DNA from: an uncultured Treponema sp.
Lineage (GTDB): Bacteria > Spirochaetota > Spirochaetia > Treponematales > Treponemataceae
Reading direction: 5' to 3'
NCBI GenBank assembly: GCA_945877425.1
Contig: CAMCRZ010000002.1
Coordinates: 124,001 to 188,000 of the forward strand
Length of the DNA: 64,000 bases
Shown: piece after piece, positions 54,169 to 62,137 of the stretch
Position numbering within the stretch: the first letter of the stretch is position 1
Layout: every line of letters begins with the position of its first letter
Program-made: the position numbers and the translations under genes
Notes under the pieces: model-generated
What the model was told of the DNA's origin: nothing
Seen by the model: the letters and a program-made list of their open reading frames with translations, nothing else
Databases searched by the model: none

Positions 54169-55698
54169 ATGCAGGCACTGATTTTAGCAGCAGGAATGGG
54201 AACAAGATTAAACGAATACACAGACAAAGTTCCAAAGTGTATGGTTCCTGTAAACAAAACACCACTTATTGAAAGAGCATTACATTCTTTAGTTAAAGCC
54301 GGCATTAAAAAAGTTATAATCGGACTTGGCTATAAAGGTGATGTTTTAAAAGAATTCGTTACGGCTTTAAACGCTAAGTATAACTGGGGACTTGATTTTC
54401 ACTTTGTAGACAATCCTGTTTACGATTCAACCAACAACATTTATTCCCTTTATCTTACAAAAAAAGAGTTTGTTCAGGACGATACAATCCTTCTTGAAAG
54501 CGATTTGATTTTTGATTTGGACTTGATTAAATCAGTTGCTGCAGATTCCAGCCCTAATCTTGCCGTAGTAAGTAAGTTTGAACCATGGATGGACGGAACC
54601 TGCACTACAGTTGATGAAAATGATTACATTACAAGTTTAGTCGATAAATCACATTTTAAATATACCCAGACTGACTCTTACTATAAAACCGTCAACATCT
54701 ACAAATTTTCCAAAGACTTTATTGCCAGTCAGTATCTTCCGTTTCTTGAAAGCTACATGGAAGTTTACGGCAAAAATGAATATTATGAAACAACGCTTAA
54801 AATTCTGTGCAATTTAAATCCTGCACTTTTAAAGGCATTTAAAGTAAGCGGCGACTTATGGTACAAAATTGATGATCCTGCAGATTTAAACATTGCAGAC
54901 AACCGTTTTGCCCAAAGCGAAAAAAAGCTTAAGCTTATGCAGGAGCGTAACGGAGGAACATGGCGATTCCCTTCCCTACTTGATTTTTCTACTGAAGCAA
55001 ATCCCTTTTTTCCACCGCAGAAAATTGTGGAAGAACTTTCACTTTCTTTAAAAGACCTTATTACAAAACCAACTTCTTCTAATTACCAGAAAAGCATTCT
55101 TGCAGCCAAACTGTTTAAAATTCTTCCTGAAAACATTGCAGTTACAGACTCTCTTGAACAGGCTGGAATAAATCCTCATGAAACAGAAAGCCTTACCATT
55201 TTTGGAGAAGACTTAGGCTTATTCGGAAACACGGCACAGGCAGTTCTGGCTTCAGGAAAAAAAGTGTTTGTTGCACAGGAATTAGGCAAGCTTTTAGGCG
55301 TTCCAGGCTTAGGCTTAACCGTTATAATCAGCTCTGACAAAGAACTTATTGAAAGCTTAAAGGAAAACATTCCATGCACTACAGTAAGCTCTGTGGCTGA
55401 ATACTTTTTGCAGATTCTTGAAAAATACAAAAAAGAATGTAAGGATTCCTTAAAAAAATGCGCCCAGGAAACTGAACGCTTGTACGAAAAACTTTCATCT
55501 TTATTTGGTCAGGAAAATGTTGAAAAAACTTCACTTGCTGCAGTAACAGTAAAAACTTCCCGTGCAGTCGACATTGCCGAAAAGCTTTTAAGTGAATACA
55601 ACTGTTACGTAAAATCTTCAGGAGAAACTCTCTGGGTAACAACCAGCACTCCTGAAAACAACGAACTCTTATTAAGGGCATTGGAAAGATGTTTATGA
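54169..55698 (+). CDS. Sugar-1-phosphate/phosphocholine-type nucleotidyltransferase fused to a shortened PLP-transferase-like domain
   Basis: 509 residues. Residues 1-245 form a nucleotidyltransferase like LicC/PntC: LILAAGMGTRLNEYTDKVPKCMVPVNKTPLIERAL, TNNIYSLYL, LLESDLIFD and KIDDPADLNIAD. Such enzymes activate phosphocholine or 2-aminoethylphosphonate with CTP. From residue 270 the chain resembles a class I/II aminotransferase start (LDFSTEANPFFPPQKIVEELS) and then ELGKLLGVPGLGL, in which K374 sits where the PLP lysine should be. Only about 100 residues separate these points, against about 200 in active enzymes, and the arginine of GLR is glycine, so the second domain is probably not catalytic. 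PntC-aminotransferase fusions are known in treponemes. It begins directly after the TagF-like stop. Confidence 0.78.
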   Translation: MQALILAAGMGTRLNEYTDKVPKCMVPVNKTPLIERALHSLVKAGIKKVIIGLGYKGDVLKEFVTALNAKYNWGLDFHFVDNPVYDSTNNIYSLYLTKKEFVQDDTILLESDLIFDLDLIKSVAADSSPNLAVVSKFEPWMDGTCTTVDENDYITSLVDKSHFKYTQTDSYYKTVNIYKFSKDFIASQYLPFLESYMEVYGKNEYYETTLKILCNLNPALLKAFKVSGDLWYKIDDPADLNIADNRFAQSEKKLKLMQERNGGTWRFPSLLDFSTEANPFFPPQKIVEELSLSLKDLITKPTSSNYQKSILAAKLFKILPENIAVTDSLEQAGINPHETESLTIFGEDLGLFGNTAQAVLASGKKVFVAQELGKLLGVPGLGLTVIISSDKELIESLKENIPCTTVSSVAEYFLQILEKYKKECKDSLKKCAQETERLYEKLSSLFGQENVEKTSLAAVTVKTSRAVDIAEKLLSEYNCYVKSSGETLWVTTSTPENNELLLRALERCL

Positions 55699-56837
55699 GT
55701 GGAAAACAAATGAAAGTTGCAGTAGTTCATGACTGGCTTACAAATTACGCAGGCGCAGAAACTATTGTAGAACTTATGCTTGAAATGTTTCCTCAGGCAG
55801 ATATTTTTACTCTTGTTTACGATAAAAAGAAAATGAAAGGTCACTTTGAAGGCCATAAGATTTACACTTCGAGCCTTCAGAAAATTCCTTTTGCTTCAAA
55901 AATTTACACTAAGCTTTTAAAATTCATGCCGAAAGCTTTTGAAGAATTTGATTTTACAGGATACGATTTAGTACTCTGCTCTTCATCAAGCTGTGCAAAA
56001 GGCGTAATCGTTCCGCCTTACGTTCCTCACGTTGCATACGTTCATTCGCCTATGCGCTATGCCTGGGACTTGTACTTTGACTACAAAAAAAGAAGCGGTT
56101 TCCTTACGAGGTTTTTCATGAAGCACTGGATGCATGACATAAGGCTGTGGGATTACGTTTCTTCCCAAAGAATTGATTTTATTGTTGCAAACAGCAATTA
56201 CATAGCACGGAGAATTAAAAAGTTCTGGAACAGGGAGTCTACCGTAATTTATCCGCCGCTTAACACAAAGCGTTTTTTCCCGGGAACAAATGAAAGCCGC
56301 AGCGACTACTACGTTGCATTTTCAAGGCTCGTTCCTTACAAACGCATAGATTTGGCAGTTGATGCAATTAAAGGCACTGGCAGAAAGCTTTTTGTCATTG
56401 GAAGCGGAAGTGAAAAAGATGCACTTATGGAAAAAGCCAAAGGCGACAAAAACATTGTTTTCCTTGGAAGAGCCAGCGATGAAGTTTTAAGAGAAAAGCT
56501 CCAGCACTGCAAGGCAATGCTTTTCTGTGCAGAAGAAGATTTCGGACTTGCACCTGTAGAAGCTCAGTCATGCGGCGCACCGGTAATTGCATTCGGAAAA
56601 GGCGGCGCTCTTGAAACAGTTGAAGAAGGAAAGACAGGACTTTTCTTTTACGAACAGACTCCTGAAAGCCTTAGGGAAGCTATAGAAAAATTTGAACAGC
56701 TTGATTCAAAGGGAACTTTCAAAAGAGAAGACATTATTGCCAAAGGAAGAAGTTTTACAGAAGAAAACTTTAAAAATCAGCTGATGGAAGTTATAGAAAA
56801 AGCAAAAAGGATCTGCGCAAATGAAAATCTTGATTAA
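55695..56837 (+). CDS. Glycosyltransferase family 4 (mannosyltransferase-like)
   Basis: About 380 residues from the ATG at 55695, which forms an ATGA overlap with the upstream stop; ATGs at 55689 and 55710 are alternatives. GT-B fold: VVHDWLTNYAGAETIVELMLEMFP at the N-terminus, YVHSPMRYAWDLYFDY in the middle, YYVAFSRLVPYKRIDLAVDAI and the donor-site EEDFGLAPVEAQSCGAPVIAFGKGGALETV. The pattern is that of WbaZ-like enzymes, which use GDP-mannose, but the donor cannot be fixed by eye. It is cotranscribed with the next GT4 gene, overlapping by 17 bases. Confidence 0.88.
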   Translation: MSGKQMKVAVVHDWLTNYAGAETIVELMLEMFPQADIFTLVYDKKKMKGHFEGHKIYTSSLQKIPFASKIYTKLLKFMPKAFEEFDFTGYDLVLCSSSSCAKGVIVPPYVPHVAYVHSPMRYAWDLYFDYKKRSGFLTRFFMKHWMHDIRLWDYVSSQRIDFIVANSNYIARRIKKFWNRESTVIYPPLNTKRFFPGTNESRSDYYVAFSRLVPYKRIDLAVDAIKGTGRKLFVIGSGSEKDALMEKAKGDKNIVFLGRASDEVLREKLQHCKAMLFCAEEDFGLAPVEAQSCGAPVIAFGKGGALETVEEGKTGLFFYEQTPESLREAIEKFEQLDSKGTFKREDIIAKGRSFTEENFKNQLMEVIEKAKRICANENLD

Positions 56838-57888
56838 CGGAAATTTTCTTAACAGAAATCTTACAGGAATAGAACGTTTTGCCTGGGAAATATGCCACGC
56901 TTTAGATTCCATGCTTACGGAAAAAGATGATTTTTCCATACTTGTTTCTTCAAATGCCAGAGTTTTTCCTGAATTCAAAAAAATCAAAATTGTCATTCCA
57001 AAAGTTCAGCTTAAAAGTTTTGTAAAGTGGGATTTAAGTATTTTCAAGAAAGAATGTAAAAAACTAAATGCGCTGGGACTTAACTTTTCTACAACAGCAC
57101 CTTTTGGAAAAAAATGCGGCTTTGCCTTTATTCATGATATTTACGCTGCATCATTTCCGGAAGATTTTGTTTCATTTAGAGACAAGCTTGTACGCCTTTA
57201 CTGTTTGATGTGCTACAGAAATATTGCAAAAAATGCACTTAAAGTTTTTACAGTTTCCGGCTTCAGCAAGGAACTTATTGCAAAAAAGTATTCTGTAAAG
57301 GAAGAAAATATCTGCGTCATTCCAAATGGCTGGGAACATTTTGCTAAAATTGAATCTGACACTTCCATTATGGAAAAACACCCTGAACTGAAAAAAGGAA
57401 GTTTCTATTTTACTTTAGGATCTTTAAGCAGACGTAAAAACTTAAAATGGATAGTTGAATATTCAAAAAAACATCTGGAAGAAAATTTTGCCATAAGCGG
57501 AAAAGCCATAAGCGGACTTGTTCCTCCTGAACTTGAAGAATTAAAGACTTTAAAAAACATTGTCCTGCTCGGATACGTTAGCGACGGTGAGGTAAAATGC
57601 CTTATGGAAAACTGCAGGGCATTTATTTTCCCAAGCTACTACGAAGGATTCGGAATTCCTCCTCTTGAAGCATTAAGCTGCGGCACAAGTGCTGTAGTTG
57701 CAAAATCAGCCTGCCTTCCTGAAATTTACGGAAACACCGTTCACTACATTGATCCTTTTTCAACAGACATTTCTCTTTCTGAACTTTTAAAAGAACAGGT
57801 TGAAAATCCTTCAAAAGTGCTTGAAAAGTTTACATATAAAAATGCCGCTGAACTTTTACTTGAGGAAATCAGAAAACATTCAAACTAA
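56821..57888 (+). CDS. Glycosyltransferase family 4
   Basis: 355 residues. N-terminal acceptor part LINGNFLNRNLTGIERFAWEICHAL, the FSTTAPFGKKCGFAFIHDIYAASFPEDF segment, VFTVSGFSKELIAKKY and the C-terminal FPSYYEGFGIPPLEALSCGTSAVVAKSACLPEIYG donor-binding motif. The last motif is shared with rhamnosyl- and mannosyltransferases of O-antigen clusters; with the rfb genes in the window dTDP-rhamnose is a plausible donor, by inference only. It overlaps the preceding gene by 17 bases and the next begins 10 bases later. Confidence 0.88.
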   Translation: MKILINGNFLNRNLTGIERFAWEICHALDSMLTEKDDFSILVSSNARVFPEFKKIKIVIPKVQLKSFVKWDLSIFKKECKKLNALGLNFSTTAPFGKKCGFAFIHDIYAASFPEDFVSFRDKLVRLYCLMCYRNIAKNALKVFTVSGFSKELIAKKYSVKEENICVIPNGWEHFAKIESDTSIMEKHPELKKGSFYFTLGSLSRRKNLKWIVEYSKKHLEENFAISGKAISGLVPPELEELKTLKNIVLLGYVSDGEVKCLMENCRAFIFPSYYEGFGIPPLEALSCGTSAVVAKSACLPEIYGNTVHYIDPFSTDISLSELLKEQVENPSKVLEKFTYKNAAELLLEEIRKHSN

Positions 57889-57898
57889 GGACGAAAAG

Positions 57899-58972
57899 AT
57901 GAAAATTGCAATTGACTGCCGGATGTCCGGTTGTAGCGGAATAGGAACTTTTTTAGACGGAATATTGGACAACATCATTTCAACCGGCAACGAGTTTATT
58001 CTGATAGGACTTAAAAATAAAATTTCAGCACCAAATGTTCAAAATATTGATTGCAGCGTAAAAATGTTTTCTGTTAAGGAAATGTTTTTCTTTCCAAAAG
58101 CAATAAGAAACATCATCAATACTGCAGACGTTTTTTTTACGCCTTACTGCAACATTCCCTGTGGAATAAAAGTGCCTGTTTTTTCTACAATCCACGATGT
58201 AGTTTTTCTTGATGTAAAAGGGCTTGCAGGAAAAGCCGGAACTTTAGTAAGAAAATTTTTCTATCAGCGGGCAATAAACAAGTCCCGTGCCGTAATTACA
58301 GTTTCACAGTTCAGCAAAAACCGAATCATTGCAAACCTTAAATGCAGTAAAGAAATTTTTGTAGTTTATAACGGACTTCCTTCTTACCTTGAAAATTTCA
58401 CTCCATCTGAAACAAAAAAAACTGACACTGTAATTTTTATAGGCAACATAAAAAAGCATAAAGGTCTGCCTGTACTTTTAAACGCCTACTCTGATTTTTA
58501 CAAAAATATGCAGGAAAAAAATATAAGCCCTAAACTTTTAATAACAGGCTCTTCTGAAAATTTCAGGACTAAAGACAACGGCGTTCTTAGTTTAATAGAA
58601 AAAATAAACAGCCAGTGCAACTCTTCCATTGAATTTACCGGCTGGGTTTCTGATGAAAAGTTAAGGGAACTTCTCTGCTGTTCAAAAGTTTTAGTACAGC
58701 CTTCTTTGTACGAAGGATTTGGAATTCCACCGCTTCAGGCTTTAAAATGCAGGACAAGAGCCTTAATTTCAGACATTCCTGTTTTTAAAGAAATATATTC
58801 AGACTTACCTGTAGATTTTTTCAAAAGCGAAGACAGTAAAGATCTTGCGGAAAAACTTGCATCATCATTTACTCAAACAAAACCTTTGCCTGATCTTCCT
58901 AAAAAATATTCCTATAAAAAAACAGCAGAATACCTGCTTCAATCTTTTAATTACGCAAGGACAAACAAATAG
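57899..58972 (+). CDS. Glycosyltransferase family 4
   Basis: 357 residues from the ATG at 57899, which has AAGGA about 7 bases upstream; the frame is open to 57800 but that extension lies inside the preceding gene. Motifs: IDCRMSGCSGIGTFLDGILDNI, FFTPYCNIPCGIKVPVFSTIHDVVFLD, VITVSQFSKNRII, FIGNIKKHKGLPVLLNAY and VQPSLYEGFGIPPLQALKCRTRALISDIPVFKEIY. It is a paralogue of the preceding enzyme and presumably adds a second residue to the same repeat unit. It ends the tight gene run; the next gene has its own promoter. Confidence 0.87.
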   Translation: MKIAIDCRMSGCSGIGTFLDGILDNIISTGNEFILIGLKNKISAPNVQNIDCSVKMFSVKEMFFFPKAIRNIINTADVFFTPYCNIPCGIKVPVFSTIHDVVFLDVKGLAGKAGTLVRKFFYQRAINKSRAVITVSQFSKNRIIANLKCSKEIFVVYNGLPSYLENFTPSETKKTDTVIFIGNIKKHKGLPVLLNAYSDFYKNMQEKNISPKLLITGSSENFRTKDNGVLSLIEKINSQCNSSIEFTGWVSDEKLRELLCCSKVLVQPSLYEGFGIPPLQALKCRTRALISDIPVFKEIYSDLPVDFFKSEDSKDLAEKLASSFTQTKPLPDLPKKYSYKKTAEYLLQSFNYARTNK

Positions 58973-58980
58973 TAAAAAAA

Positions 58981-59009
58981 TAGACATACATACCTTTTTT
59001 TACTATAAT
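58981..59009 (+). promoter_or_regulatory. Promoter of the WbaP-like gene, leaderless geometry
   Basis: TAGACA (58981-58986), 17-base spacer, TATAAT (59004-59009). Eight bases lie between the -10 box and the ATG at 59018 and none resembles a ribosome binding site, so the start is predicted at 59016-59018. Confidence 0.65.
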
Positions 59010-59017
59010 TTAAGCCT

Positions 59018-60445
59018 ATGGAAAAAGTTCAACTTCAAAAAGAAATACGCTCTCATTACAAACATACAAGCAGTTTCGCTATGGGAATCCATTTAGCTAT
59101 ATTTGATGCATTGATGCTGATGATTGCTATTGGTGCCGGATTTTTTATCATAAACCTTATTGTGCCAAGCATGATAAACTTCCGCTCCTTTGTAAAATAT
59201 TCTATCTTTCTTCCCCTTATGTTTGTTGTATTTTACGCAGTAGGATTGTATCCAGGAATTCTTCTGGCTCCTGAAGATGAAGTACGGCTTTTTTCATTAA
59301 GTTCATTTTTTTCTTTAATGGGCGCAGCAATTTCCATGACAACAATTAAATCAACAAGGGATTTTCTGCCTATTGCAGCTGCTCTTGCTACAGCATGGCC
59401 TTTTGCTACAGTTTGTCTTCCTTTAGGGCGAGAATTTGCACGTCATGTTCTTTGTAAACGAAGCTTCTGGGGCGTTCCTGCAGTAATGTACGTTTCAAAA
59501 AACAACGGTAACGAAATAATACAGCGCCTTATTAAAAAACCAAATTTCGGCTATAAACCTGTTTTAATAGTAACTTCGGATCAGGAGCACCCACAGGATT
59601 TTATGGGAGTTCCCATAGTAAATCAAAGTGATGAAATAAATCAGATTATAAAAAACTTAAAAATTAAAGTTGCAATTATATGCAGTTACAAAGAAGACCT
59701 TGAATCAATCCAGACACATTACCGCTACGTAATACGTGTTCCAAGAGATCAAAATGTTACGAACCTTTCACTTAAGATGAAAAACTTCGGCGGCATTTTA
59801 GGCTTTTCTTCAACAAACTACCTTACGAAAATAGGCGCACTTGCCTTAAAGCGCTTTATTGATATATTTTTATGTATTGCAGCGAGTCCTGTCTTAATTC
59901 CCGTTACAGCTGTAATTGCAGTTCTTGTAAAATTAACTTCCAGAGGTCCTGTTTTTTACGGACACAAAAGAGTAGGCAGAAACGGCAAAGAGTTTAAATG
60001 CTGGAAATTCCGCTCTATGGGAATCAACGCTCAGGAACGGCTGAAGGAAATTCTTGCAACTGATCCTGTAAGGGCTGCTGAATGGGAAAAAGACAGAAAG
60101 TTTACAGACGATCCTCGCGTTACAAAATTCGGCAAATTCTTAAGGAAAACAAGTTTAGACGAACTTCCTCAGATATGGAACATTTTTGCAGGGGAAATGA
60201 GTTTTGTAGGCCCAAGACCTGTAACACAGCCGGAACTTTCCAAATACGGAAAATATTCAGATTATATTCTTTCAGTTAAGCCAGGCTTAAGCGGAATGTG
60301 GCAGATTTCCGGCAGAAGCGATACAGGTTACGAAGAAAGAATAAATCTTGATACATATTACATTCAGAACTGGTCTATATGGCTTGATATATGGATTATC
60401 ATAAAAACAGTCTGGGTTGTAATAAAAGGCAAAGGAGCATATTAA
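59018..60445 (+). CDS. Undecaprenyl-phosphate sugar phosphotransferase, WbaP-like
   Basis: 475 residues. Four N-terminal membrane helices (about 20-140) and a central Rossmann-like region (VPAVMYVSKNNGNEIIQRL...) precede the bacterial sugar transferase domain from about 275: the KRFIDIFLCIAASPVLIPV re-entrant helix, RVGRNGKEFKCWKFRSM, DPRVTKFGKFLRKTSLDELPQIWNI and GEMSFVGPRPVTQPEL. It starts repeat-unit assembly by moving hexose-1-phosphate from UDP-sugar to undecaprenyl phosphate (galactose in WbaP). The Omp85-type gene follows directly (stop and ATG adjacent). Confidence 0.92.
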   Translation: MEKVQLQKEIRSHYKHTSSFAMGIHLAIFDALMLMIAIGAGFFIINLIVPSMINFRSFVKYSIFLPLMFVVFYAVGLYPGILLAPEDEVRLFSLSSFFSLMGAAISMTTIKSTRDFLPIAAALATAWPFATVCLPLGREFARHVLCKRSFWGVPAVMYVSKNNGNEIIQRLIKKPNFGYKPVLIVTSDQEHPQDFMGVPIVNQSDEINQIIKNLKIKVAIICSYKEDLESIQTHYRYVIRVPRDQNVTNLSLKMKNFGGILGFSSTNYLTKIGALALKRFIDIFLCIAASPVLIPVTAVIAVLVKLTSRGPVFYGHKRVGRNGKEFKCWKFRSMGINAQERLKEILATDPVRAAEWEKDRKFTDDPRVTKFGKFLRKTSLDELPQIWNIFAGEMSFVGPRPVTQPELSKYGKYSDYILSVKPGLSGMWQISGRSDTGYEERINLDTYYIQNWSIWLDIWIIIKTVWVVIKGKGAY

Positions 60446-62122
60446 ATGAACATCAGATTTAAAAAAGTTTTTAGTGCAATTTTCATACTTACTGCATTTA
60501 ATTATCTTTTTTCACAGACAGATTCAGAAAACCGTTTTCCTACAGACAAAGACTTTCCTGAATTTGAGACAGGCTATAAAGTTAAGGAAATTAAGTTTGA
60601 CATAAAGGGCCACACTAAACAGGATGCAATTTTAAGAAACATTGTTCAGGTTGACGAAAATTATGTTTTTAAAACTGAAGAAGGCTTAATTAAATATTTG
60701 AATAACTTAAAGCAGCAGATGGATAATATCCGTGTTTTCAATAAAATTGATTATGACTACGAAATTTCCAGCCCTGAAAATGAAATAGGACTTAAATACG
60801 TTACGGCAACTTATAACCTCCGTGATTCATACAACGTAATTGTTTTTCCTAAGCCAAGTCTTGACATGAACAGCGGTATTGAAATTAAGCTTAAACTTAA
60901 AGACAACAACTTTTTAGGTTCACTGGAAAGCCTTAATGTTGACTTAAACTTAAACTTTGGAAACAGTGATTATCCTGATGATTATTCTAAAGTTTCCCTG
61001 GGATTTAATTTTGATTACGATTTTCCTTTTAACATTGGCGTTACTGAAAATAAATGGAAAAATGATTTTTCTTTTTCATGGGAAATTGGTCAGGAGTCTG
61101 CTGAATTTTCTTATGAAACAGGCTTAACATTTAAATTCCCCCTTGGAAGAAATAAAATTACTTTAGACTTAACTCAGTCAGTAATTAAAGACAACAGCTA
61201 CAAGGAATATGACGATGATCTGTACTTTGTAGAAAATATGCAGATTTCCATTCCTTTAGTTTTAGGTTACATTGAAGAAACTACAGAAGTTGTTTACACG
61301 CCTTTTATTTCGTTAAATCACAACTGGGATGCAAATGGAATTAACTCTCTCAACGATGATTTGAACCAGACACCTGTTCTTAAACTTGGACAGTCATTCA
61401 GTCTTTCAAAAGTAAACTGGGCAAGCCCTAACAATTTCCGTACTGGCTATGAAATTTCAAGTACACAATCAATCGGTTGGGATTACAGTGCAGAAAACGT
61501 AAGCGACAAAGTGCTTCCTTCTGTAAGCGGTGAAGTTCAGCTGTTTAAAAGTTTCGGCTGGATTGGCATTGCATTTAACTGTAACGCCTTTGCAGGATTA
61601 AATACAACAAAGAAAATCGGTTCTTACCTTAGAGGCGCTCTTGACAATCAGACTTTTAAAGACTGGTCTGGTCCTGAAAGCAAATATGCACTTCAAACAC
61701 CTGCTGCCCTTGTATTTAATTTTGACATGCCTGTTCACATTATTACTACACACTGGCTTGAATGGAGTCATGCAATTTTCGGAGATTATGAAACTAAGCC
61801 TAAGGCAATAAAAATACTCGCTGCAGTTCCAAGAGGCATAATGAAATACGTTGATTTTGAAATGCAGTGTTCTCCTTTCATTGATATAGGACTTCTTAAA
61901 AACCGCAAGACAGAAAGAGTTTTCAGTTTAAAAGAAGGCATTTACACTTGCGGACTTGAAATTCTTGTATATCCTTCTAAATGGAAAAGCTTTGTAATAA
62001 GAGGCTGTGTAGGAATTGATGTTTCAAAGAAATTCTTAAACGGAAAGCGTGACTTTGACAGTTCATGGCGAAGCCCTGCTCATCCTTATGAAATTTACTT
62101 TGGACTTGGAAGACAATTCTAA
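60446..62122 (+). CDS. Omp85/TamA-type outer-membrane beta-barrel with one POTRA domain
   Basis: 558 residues. A signal peptide ends near residue 24 (NYLFSQ). One POTRA-like domain is at about 44-128 (VKEIKFDIKGHTKQDAILRNIVQVDENYVF...IRVFNKIDYDYEI). From there the sequence is a beta-barrel with alternating residues, opening with FPKPSLDMNSGIEIKLKLKDNNFLGSLESL, as in Omp85 barrels, and closing with a terminal aromatic (YEIYFGLGRQF). BamA has five POTRAs and TamA three, so this is a short member. It is translationally adjacent to the WbaP-like gene, suggesting a role in placing the polymer or its protein partner in the outer membrane, by inference. Confidence 0.75.
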   Translation: MNIRFKKVFSAIFILTAFNYLFSQTDSENRFPTDKDFPEFETGYKVKEIKFDIKGHTKQDAILRNIVQVDENYVFKTEEGLIKYLNNLKQQMDNIRVFNKIDYDYEISSPENEIGLKYVTATYNLRDSYNVIVFPKPSLDMNSGIEIKLKLKDNNFLGSLESLNVDLNLNFGNSDYPDDYSKVSLGFNFDYDFPFNIGVTENKWKNDFSFSWEIGQESAEFSYETGLTFKFPLGRNKITLDLTQSVIKDNSYKEYDDDLYFVENMQISIPLVLGYIEETTEVVYTPFISLNHNWDANGINSLNDDLNQTPVLKLGQSFSLSKVNWASPNNFRTGYEISSTQSIGWDYSAENVSDKVLPSVSGEVQLFKSFGWIGIAFNCNAFAGLNTTKKIGSYLRGALDNQTFKDWSGPESKYALQTPAALVFNFDMPVHIITTHWLEWSHAIFGDYETKPKAIKILAAVPRGIMKYVDFEMQCSPFIDIGLLKNRKTERVFSLKEGIYTCGLEILVYPSKWKSFVIRGCVGIDVSKKFLNGKRDFDSSWRSPAHPYEIYFGLGRQF

Positions 62123-62137
62123 AAAAAATCCGGAAAA

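Noticed and set aside
57800..57898. Upstream extension of the third GT4 gene
   Set aside because: The extension lies inside the preceding gene in another frame, while ATG at 57899 has an AAGGA site and begins exactly at the family's N-terminal motif.
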